Source: Spirodela intermedia (taxonomy: Eukaryota; Streptophyta; Magnoliopsida; Alismatales; Araceae). From it: a DNA stretch of 64,000 bases. Below are positions 56,419 through 64,000 of this stretch, piece after piece (within the stretch, counting starts at the first letter, position 1; each line of letters starts with the position of its first letter). A program made the translations under genes and the position numbers. The notes beneath the pieces were generated by a model. That model was not told the DNA's origin. It did not search any database and was given only the letters and a program-made list of their open reading frames with translations. The DNA is taken from contig LR746279.1 in the NCBI GenBank assembly GCA_902729315.2, forward strand, positions 2,632,501 through 2,696,500. The letters run 5' to 3'.

Positions 56419-59289
56419 ATGAATTTGCAAAGTTTCCTGGAGAGCAGCACGGGGGAGGTCGCCGCCTGGGTGTCAAATCTGGCCGCCCGTGCAGTCGCCA
56501 CCGTCATTTCGCTGAACCCCAAGGCAGAGGAGCTGGACAGGGAGATGGAAGAGCTGAGGGCCATTAGCAATGATGTTTCGGAGGAGATTAGAACCGGCGA
56601 GCTTGAGAACAAGAGGCCGACCCACCAGACGCAGACTTGGCTCAGTCTAGTGGGGAAGATCGAGGCCAGGGTGGACAAATTCCGGCTTTCCTTACAGCAG
56701 AGGGGGGCCTCCTCTGAGGGCTCTTCTTTGCGATCCTCCTATCAGCTCGCTTGTGAAGCTGCCGAGTGCCTGAAAGAAGTCCAGAGGCTGAAGACCCAGA
56801 AGAGCGATCTCCTCCCCCTACTCATCCAGGCTCCCCCACCCGCGGTGGTTGAGCTGCCAAGCTCTTCACTATACGACAACGTGGGCGCGGAGGAGACGTT
56901 GTCGGAGATCCGCAGCCTCGTGGAGGGCGATGAAGCGCCAGTCATCGGGATCTACGGCATGGGGGGAATAGGGAAGACGACCCTATTGAAGGCGATCAAC
57001 AACGAGTTCCTCCACAGGGGATCCAGTCAATTCGATCTGGTGATTTGGGTCACCGTCTCCAAGGAACTTGATGTCCATAAGGTTCAAGAGGAAATCGCCG
57101 TCCGGTTGGGCTACTCTCGCCCCGGAAAAGGCCAGGGAAAGACCCTCACAGAGCATCCAACCGACAGGGTCAATACCCTGCGGAGGGCCCTCTCCCAGAG
57201 GAAGTTCCTTCTGCTGCTGGACGACCTGTGGGAGAAACTAGACCTCGGCGCTGTAGGTGTCCCCTTCTCCTCCTCTTCCGACAGGAACGGAAGCAAGATA
57301 GTCTTTACCACACGCTTAGTGGAAGTGTGCAACAGGATGGACGCTGAGTGGAAAGTTCAGGTGCCCCTCTTGGATCAAGCACGCTCTTGGGAGCTCTTCT
57401 GCCAAAAGCTGGGAAGGGGAGAAGACCAGTGGGATCCCTCCGTGAGATCTCAGGCAGAAGACGTTTGTAAAAAGTGTGGAGGCCTGCCGATCACTCTCAT
57501 CACCGTAGGCCGGGCCATGGCGGGTGCCACCACCCTTGGCGAGTGGAAAGATGCTCTCAAGGACCTGGAAGGCATACCCCCGGGTCTCGGAGACATGGAA
57601 AAGAAGGTTCTAGAGAGTCTCAAGTTCAGTTTCGACAGATTGGAAGATAAATCCGCTAGGGAGTGCCTTCTCTACTTTCGCCCTCTTCCCAGAGGATGAG
57701 AACATCAAGATACCTCAGCTCATTGATTACTGGGTGGGCGAAGGGCTCTTAGATAGTGGAACCTATCCCGACACCATTGACAGAGCTCGTGACCGCGGCC
57801 TCGGTGTCATCCGCAGTCTCAAGGCTGCCTGCCTGCTAGAAGACGGGAAGGTCAAAGGAAGAGAGGTGAAGCTCCATGACACGGTCCGTAATATGGCCTT
57901 GTGGATAACCAGTGGGAAAGGCGAAGAGAAGGGGAATATCTTCTTGGTGAACCCCAGTGAGTGGTTGACCTGCGTGCCGAAGCCGGAAAGATGGGCGGAG
58001 GCAAGAAGGATATCTCTCATGTACAACAGGATAAGTAAGCTCCCCAAGAAGCCTCGTTGCCGCAATCTGCAGACGCTGTTGCTGAATGACAATGACAATA
58101 ACTTTCATCCGGAGGAAATCCGCCTTAAGTTCCCCCTTGGCTTTTTCCAGTTCATGAGGAGACTTCGTGTTCTAGATTTGTCCTATAGGAGTATAAGGCT
58201 TCTCCCCTCGGGAATCGGGTCACTGGTTGAACTCCGGTTTCTCGATCTATCAGGGACTCTCCTGGAATCATTGCCCATGGAGGTAGGGAGGTTGACGAAG
58301 CTGAGACAATTGCGTTTGGAGCACGTCTCTTATCTTACGAGTATCCCACGCGAGGCGGTCTTATCGCTTAAAGGGCTGCAGTCGCTGAACTTGCTTGAAA
58401 GTGATTATGTCTTTACAGGAGACTGGGAGGACGATGGCAGCGATTCTGGGAGTGCTCATGATGAGGGACAACTCAGTCTGAGAGACTTGGAGGGCATGGG
58501 GCAGCTGACGGAGCTCGGTGTTAGTATAAGAGGCATGACGCAGAGAGGCATGGAGGATTTACAGAAGTCTCATAGACTGTGTGCGTCCATCAGATTTCTA
58601 AGCCTTGAATATGTGGGAATCTCGTCTTTTGATTTGTCTGCTTTTCTTGAGGTTATGAAGGGCCTGAGAAAGCTTACGATTAACTTTTCTCCCGACTTAG
58701 AAGATCTGGTCTTTAACAAGAACCAGCTCTCGGAGCTGGAGGAACTGAGCTTGTTTAATCTTTCCCGAGCAACGGTGCATTGGAAAGATGGCAACGTGTT
58801 TGTGACGGGGCCCACCACAGCTGGCATCTTCAAAACCTTCGGGTCTTGGATATTTTCTACTGTGAAGCATTGGAGGACATAATCTGGATCAGACAACTGC
58901 CCTGCATTGAGAAGTTAACACTATTTGGATGTTCGAGAATAGAAGAGGTGATAGTAGTCGAAGAGGTGACGGTGGACAACGTGGATTATGAAAATGATTC
59001 TTTCTTCCCTAAATTAAAGCGGATTTGGTTGGAAGATCTTCCGAATTTGAGGAGCATATGTAGGCATCCGTTGTTGCTCCCTTCCTTGGAGGAAGTCCAT
59101 GTAATCAACTGTCCAGAGCTGAAGAAGCTGCCCTTTGGGTTCTCTACTGCCAAGAACATCAAAGAGATCTATGGTGGACAAGAATGGTGGGATGGATTAG
59201 AGTGGGAGCATGAAGACGTCCGATCCATGTTTACCCCCTTTTTTCCCCCACTAAATTCTAAAGGGGTATTTGAGCCATATAGCCTCTAG
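56419..59289 (+). pseudogene. CC-NBS-LRR resistance protein gene with two compensating frame changes
   Basis: Intron-less NLR of about 956 codons. Order: coiled-coil N terminus (residues 1-135), P-loop YGMGGIGKTTLL (179-190), kinase-2 KFLLLLDDLWE (262-272), RNBS-B GSKIVFTTR (291-299), GLPL box CGGLPITLITVGRAM, RNBS-D ECLLYFALFPED, an MHD-type motif reading LHD (VKLHDTVRNMALWI), then leucine-rich repeats ending at 59289. It resembles the RPS2/RPS5 group of plant intracellular immune receptors. The frame breaks at 57676-57678, where TACTTTCGCC has one T too many; reading through gives a stop at 57697. It breaks again between about 58805 and 58830, where GIFKTFG should read HLQNLRVLD; the second break restores the first frame. 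As written only a truncated CC-NBS protein is encoded. Errors in a T run or real pseudogenisation fit equally. Confidence 0.9.
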
Positions 59290-59335
59290 TTTAATGTGGA
59301 TTGAGCCATATAATCTTCCAAAATTGAGGAGCTCA
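59290..59335 (+). repeat. Short repeated LRR piece after the NLR stop
   Basis: The phrase TGGATTGAGCCATATAATCT followed by TCCAAAATTGAGGAGC matches, with few changes, the LRR segment at 54186-54224 of the truncated NLR. It is a small leftover of another NLR copy directly behind the NLR end. Confidence 0.6.
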
Positions 59336-59439
59336 GAAATTCAGTCATATAATGTGGTGCCACAAGCCAACAAGGGATGGCTTCACCTGATTCTCCGTCT
59401 CGCTGCCAGCGACAACACCACCGGTTCCTCCACCATTGA

Positions 59440-59861
59440 GAGATTCACACCGTAACTTCCTCCATCGATGCCTCTCCCGCCCGCAGGATCCCCAAAGCGG
59501 CGGCTGCTGCTGCAGAGGGGGAGGGGGCGGCAAGAGCGGAGGCTGTTGCTGCATCACTGGCAGGGAAGGAGGCCTCCGAGGTAACGCCAACGGTGGAGGG
59601 GGGGCGGCAGTGGCGGCAATGTCTCCGACTTCTTCTTCATTTTCGCCTCCCGAGGGAAACCCGCATCCTCGCCCCTGCGGAGCGTCTGGAGGAAGCTCTC
59701 CTCTACGTGGTACAGGTTGTTGTACGGGTCATCCTAGTCCTTGTCCTCCTCTCCAATGTAGGCATCCTCGTTGCCCTGGACGGCGGAGATGGCCTTCCGT
59801 TGTGGTGAAACTGCTTCGGCACGCTCCCAAAGCCCTCGCCGGCGTCGTCCTCCTTGGCCAT
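59440..59861 (-). pseudogene. Decayed copy of the 54.8-55.15 kb exon fragment
   Basis: On the minus strand an ATG at 59861 (MAKEDDAGEGFG) aligns with 55147 and downstream. The long identical stretch around CGCCCCTGCGGAGCGTCTGG and GCGGAGGCTG..TGCATCAC matches 54848-54990. The reading frame shifts after about 14 codons, and the counterpart of GDLYNDVKVGE contains an in-frame stop (near 59733). It follows an NLR 3' end in the same arrangement as the first copy. Confidence 0.8.
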
Positions 59862-61299
59862 GGAAAATTCACTGATGATGTCCACGCTATATCAGTCTCG
59901 TATTCACAGATTTTAGCCATGGTAAATTACAGAGTAATTTGCAAAGAAGCTGCTTCCAATATGTAAGGTGTTCATAGTTCGTTCCCTTATGCAGAAAATA
60001 ATACATGTAATGTGAGTTGTATACGTTTCAATCGCACAAATTGTCTTTTTCTGTAGCTTACAAAGCATACTCTAATGTGCGTGAGTTCTATCTCCAAATG
60101 TCTGTGAAACTCTATCGTATAGTATTTATGGATAATAGATTCATGCAACCGGCTGATTTGTGCTTGATAGATTCTAAGTCAAGGAAAAATTGTGGTCGAA
60201 TTTTAATGATGAAAAATACCTTCGTATGGTCAATGACTATTATCGAATCCAATTATATATACGTTTTAGAAAGTTTTTGGCTCTTGCAGACAGATTCATC
60301 AGTTAAAAAGGGTTACACTTGTACCGAGTTTCATTCCCATACCATCGTCCTGTGCATAACATATCAACGTAGATGATGAAAATTTAAAGTTTATTGGTGG
60401 CGTCAACTTTTTAAAACACATGTATTTTGGTAATCAGAATCATCATCTATTGATGTATCAACTGACGAATTACTTCTCTCGTTGACTTTATCTGTGCCCC
60501 CTGGTATCACATATACCAAGCTGGTATTCCTCTGTCTGTTGTTTTCCCTAAATATAACGACTATATATGCTTTTAACCTTGAACAGGGGACTGAAGTTGA
60601 CCTGCAGTGGCATTATAGATGTTAGTGTACTGATCATCATGGGTCTATGCATGTTCCCCTTTTCAATCTAAAATTTTGGCATGCCATTGTTGCTGACTTG
60701 GCCCATTCATTATTTCTCTTGACAGAGAGTTTGTCTGGGGACCTTTAAAATGATCCACAATTTTTTCCCAGATGTAGTTTCGGAAGTACCATCGTTGCAT
60801 ATCTCCACTCATTCTTTATGAGATCCTATTTAGTGTGGGTTCTTGTTGACATCTTCTTATCATTGGACAACGAAAATTTGGTTTGTTGCAGTCTATGTCC
60901 TCCCTGATCTTTTGGTTTGCCTGTGTTTCTGCTGATCATATCATTTCCATTTTGCTTTCTAGAGTCTTCTGACTTTTAGTTTCCTTGGAAGCATCTCGTC
61001 CTAAATGGTGTATGTACCCTGTTTTCCACAATGATTGTATTATGCTTGACAGACACGTTTAGAAACGCTCTACTTAGTTTCATAACCTGTAGAAAGATAT
61101 GATCAGGCCAGTTGATGCAGTCAACCAACATGAAACGATGCATGACTCTGTGTTTCTCTAATTAAAAATTATTCCAATTATAATGAATATAAATCTTGAT
61201 CTGTTTTTATAATCATATCTAAGACCATGCCACTGGAAGCGAGTCACACATTGGAGGAATGGATGACATTTGTGATGAACTGTCATGATTATATGTTTT
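59862..61299. other. Intergenic, no supportable gene
   Basis: About 1.4 kb with no recognisable coding or repeat content. A plus-strand open frame of 119 codons at 60017-60376 has no recognisable domain and atypical composition; not called. Confidence 0.5.
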
Positions 61300-61885
61300 T
61301 TTCCCATCATTGGAAAAAAAATTCATATTATGGACTTTGAGACATTTTTGCATGATTTTTAGAGCGAATAGAATCATATTATGGATGGAGACCTAGTGAA
61401 GAGCATCACTCGCAACCTCTGCAATAAACTTCTGTGCTGCTACGGCTACCAGTCTCGTCCTGTTAGAAATCAAGAATGAAAAAATTACACTAGTCTCCGA
61501 AAGGGTATATCCACAGGGAAAAAAAATTAAAAAGTGATCGTATACAGTGAATAATGTAAAAATGACCGACATAAATAAATGACGATTCAAATATCTGTGG
61601 CTGGAGAAGATGTTCCAGTTCTAAGCATGGGAACATCAATCGAAGTTATCTGTAAGATAACTTCCAGAAATTGATAACCCTTGTTTTTCTTACCGGGCAG
61701 GTGTCGACACTTCAGCCCTAATCATAGCAGCATCAATCATATTTGTCTGAAAATAAACGTCCAGAAACTTTTGGCCTGGACCTGGTGTGGTAGATGTCAA
61801 AACTGTGCCCAGGTGGATGAAGAAGATGTTTTAGTTCTACCCAAGACAACATGAATCATAGATCTCCATAAAATAACTTCCCTAA
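61300..61885 (-). pseudogene. Duplicated TAF10 exon 3 with flanking intron
   Basis: Copy of 45715-46495 in the same orientation. The 63-bp exon (61397-61459) is intact in sequence and still encodes TRLVAVAAQKFIAEVASDAL; its acceptor is kept (AACAG|G). The 5' splice site is lost: the minus strand reads CTTCA|CTAGGT where the real gene has CTTCA|GTAGGT. No other TAF10 exon is nearby. Read through, the frame stops one codon after the exon. Its other end abuts the phosphoribosyltransferase-like pseudogene. Confidence 0.92.
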
Positions 61886-61914
61886 AATCATAGATATCAT
61901 TTTTCTTTCCGTAG

Positions 61915-63334
61915 GATTGTCTTCTTCGCACCGGCCGTCATGGATCGCTTCGCCGAATCAGACGGTGGTGGAAGCCCAGGCAAGGGTCTGCGCGGGACCG
62001 ATCCAGATGAGACCGCAGAGGAAAGAACAGGCCTTCGAAGTTTTCGGCACAATCCTCCGTTCAGGTTGAATTACTCTTGGAGTCTTTGACTTCAATAGTT
62101 GCTCTCTCTCTCTCTCTCTCTCTCCCCCTCCACATGCAGACTTGTTTCAATTCTGGGGCGGCGAAGATACCTCATCACTTCCTTCCCCTTTTTAATTAAA
62201 TAGAATAATCCAGCATTTTGATTTTCCTGCCCCCTTTTTCAGCAATTCACGCAGCATTGTTTATATAGGTGTCCCTGATTCACCATTCCTGGACTAGTGT
62301 GGTTTTTCTAGCTGTTAACGCTTTGAAAATTTTCAAGGTTCTCATCATATTAACTATGGAAATATTGATCGAGTTACTGACGAGAACTCGCACCTTTAGT
62401 TCGTAACTCTTTGAGATGACAATACGTGAAAATGCATTTCCAGAAGACACACAATGGAGTGAGGGAGAGGCACGTGTGATGAAGGAATTCTGGACACAGC
62501 TGGTTCAAGTTCTTTCTCCTGATATTATCTTTATAGCAGATCCTGAGGGTACAATAATAGGAGGCAGCTCTGTTGTCCCTCAATTTCTTGGCCAGAGCAC
62601 TGCTGAGATGAGATTGGTCGGTGCTCTAAGAGAGGTGCTAACAGGTGGGCATCTGGGTTTTGAGGAGGTGCAAGGTGTTTTAAAGGATGTTCTTCCTCTG
62701 GAGCCTGAGAATGGAAAGTTGAAAAAGGTCAGTGAATAGAGAGACAGACCGTGAACTGAAGGCCTATTGCCTTGCTTTTGATGGGGAGCCAGGTGATATA
62801 TATTCTTTGGCTATCTTTTTTCCCATTAGGTTTTAAGAAAATCGTTCTGACAACTTTTCTATTTATCAGGCTCTACTCCTGTGGCACATTCTTCAGGAGC
62901 ACATTGTTTGTTGTCACAGTGAGAGCTTGTTACTGAGAGACTAGCCTACTTCATGGTGTTGATTGGATGCCTCCTAAGGTCCAAAAAGAGCTGTTCCTTT
63001 TATTTTATGTACTGTATAATATCAATTATTTCCAACTTTTTATGCTTGCTTGTTCAATTGTTGGGCATATTTTTTTCAATCTATTTAAAATGCTGGACCT
63101 TGTGGTTTCTAGGGGGTTGTGAGAGAAGAACAAATGCTGAAATTCATGGGTTCAAATACCCATTTGTCCCCGTTACAAGCAAAAAAGCTCCTCAATGTGC
63201 ATCTTGTAGTTTCTTGTGGTTGGTTTCCTTGAATGCAGATGGTTTTGATATTTATACATCTTCCTTTCTTTTTTCAGGATGAGAATGTCGGTCTGGCATA
63301 TGTAAGTCAACGCGAAGCATGCCCTTCTCTGTAT
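61915..63334 (+). pseudogene. Anthranilate phosphoribosyltransferase-like (TrpD-family) pseudogene
   Basis: Plus-strand exons with introns kept: 61915-62064 (SSHRPSWIASPNQTVVEAQA, then RVCAGPIQMRP), about 62404-62792, 62870-62978, 63113-63196 and 63278-63334. The second exon holds MTIRENAFPEDTQWSEGE and TAEMRLVGALREVLTGGHLG, the later ones TFFRSTLFVVTVRACY, LLHGVDWMPPK, EEQMLKFMGSNTHLSPLQAK and ENVGLAYVSQREACPSLY. These match the plant glycosyltransferase-family-3 protein related to tryptophan-pathway TrpD. Breaks: near 62737 VSE is followed by a stop, and RETDRELKAYCLAF resumes in another frame with about 13 expected codons missing; at 62934-62936 TGA stands where a Gly codon is expected (ACY*ETSLLHG). 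Because introns remain, this is a DNA-level copy, not a retrocopy. The 5' end of the gene is missing; later exons, if any, would lie near or beyond 64000. Confidence 0.85.
62102..62125. repeat. (CT)n microsatellite
   Basis: About 12 CT units inside the first intron of the phosphoribosyltransferase-like pseudogene. Confidence 0.9.
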
Positions 63335-64000
63335 GTGCTCTCACTACTGTATCATTGTGTAGGTTTCAGTGTCTTATTTTTGACGTTCAATGTCTCTCTA
63401 TATGCAATTTTTTTTTTCAAAAGAAGACCATGATTTAGCTCAATGCTCTCGGATTCATATAGCTTGTACAGTATAGTGGAACAATAATGTTCATCCGCTG
63501 ATCAATTGTTAGTTTCAGTTTAGGTATTGACTATTTGTAGCATGCCTAATCTCTTTTGGAAATCAAAGTTTCTCTTGAACCTTTCTTTTTTTTGCATCAG
63601 GTAGAGTAATTTGGCTAAATTTTCACATTGTTTCCTCAGTTATGATTTCGCGCACATAAATTAGTTCTGTCAGTGACACTTTGTTCGAAGTTTCTCCTTC
63701 TTCTACTTGGGTTAGGTAATTTAATGATCAGTGCTAATTCCATTTGATTAAATGGTGTTACCATCTTATTATTTGGATCTGATTAATACAAAACTACGTC
63801 AGTCAAGAACAAATTCGTATATAACAAACTATTGTAGGACCCCGGATTTTGAATTATCTGAGCTCATACTTATACTAATCTCCACCCGAGCCCATTACTG
63901 CGAGAGGTTTTCTGTCTGGAGTGAGCTGGCTAACTTGCCATCTTTGGATACCTTTCCATTCCTCAGGTTATGTTCTGGAAGCATATCCACACAAAATAGG
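63335..64000. other. Window end, no supportable exon
   Basis: AT-rich DNA after the last recognisable exon of the TrpD-like pseudogene. The next expected protein block (an REHIKKRPPL-like segment) was not found, so the following intron may extend past the window. Confidence 0.4.

Noticed and set aside
60017-60376. 119-codon plus-strand frame after the NLR region
   Set aside because: No recognisable domain or homologous exon structure; looks like chance in AT-rich DNA.

Overview
The window looks like nuclear DNA of a flowering plant. The genes are split by canonical GT-AG introns and long AT-rich introns, first exons are GC-rich, (GA)n/(CT)n microsatellites are abundant, and the gene families are plant ones: a plastid-targeted enolase, the RING protein HOS1, an FLX-like coiled-coil protein, TAF10, a strictosidine-synthase-like protein and an RPS2/RPS5-type CC-NBS-LRR. 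The species cannot be named from the sequence alone. All gene models were built by eye from splice signals and reading-frame phase.

Layout. 1-11.4 kb is AT-rich and has no supportable gene; it holds an (AT)n tract and a 60-bp minisatellite. 11.94-13.06 kb is a compact two-exon strictosidine-synthase-like gene (+), followed by a tandem array of about 8 monomers of ~180 bp (13.3-14.7 kb). Four genes then sit in a row on the minus strand: HOS1 (17.1-35.2 kb, 10 coding exons, 18 kb long), plastid enolase ENO1 (39.1-42.4 kb, 7 exons), TAF10 (43.8-48.2 kb, 6 exons) and an FLX-like gene (48.7-50.2 kb, 4 coding exons). A ~105-bp tandem array lies just upstream of the HOS1 promoter.

From 51.8 kb to the end the DNA is a mosaic of duplicated gene pieces. 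It contains a second copy of the HOS1 promoter plus first coding exon (51.8-53.9 kb) and a truncated NLR 3' end (53.9-54.4 kb). Next come a minus-strand first-exon fragment of an unassigned, possibly RNA-binding, protein (54.8-55.15 kb) and a nearly full-length CC-NBS-LRR gene with two frame changes that cancel (56.4-59.3 kb). These are followed by a second, decayed copy of the same minus-strand fragment (59.4-59.9 kb), a stranded copy of TAF10 exon 3 with its 5' splice site destroyed (61.3-61.9 kb) and a broken anthranilate-phosphoribosyltransferase-like gene (61.9-63.3 kb).

The genes do not form a pathway. HOS1 and FLX-like families are both known in Arabidopsis as flowering-time regulators acting through FLC, and here the duplicated HOS1 promoter lies upstream of, and in the same direction as, the FLX-like gene. 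That FLX-like gene appears to have lost its ancestral ATG (ATT in its place). No unknown multi-gene system is evident. The most interesting content is this local shuffling of promoters and exons, the damaged genes it left, and a non-canonical GC-AG intron in ENO1.
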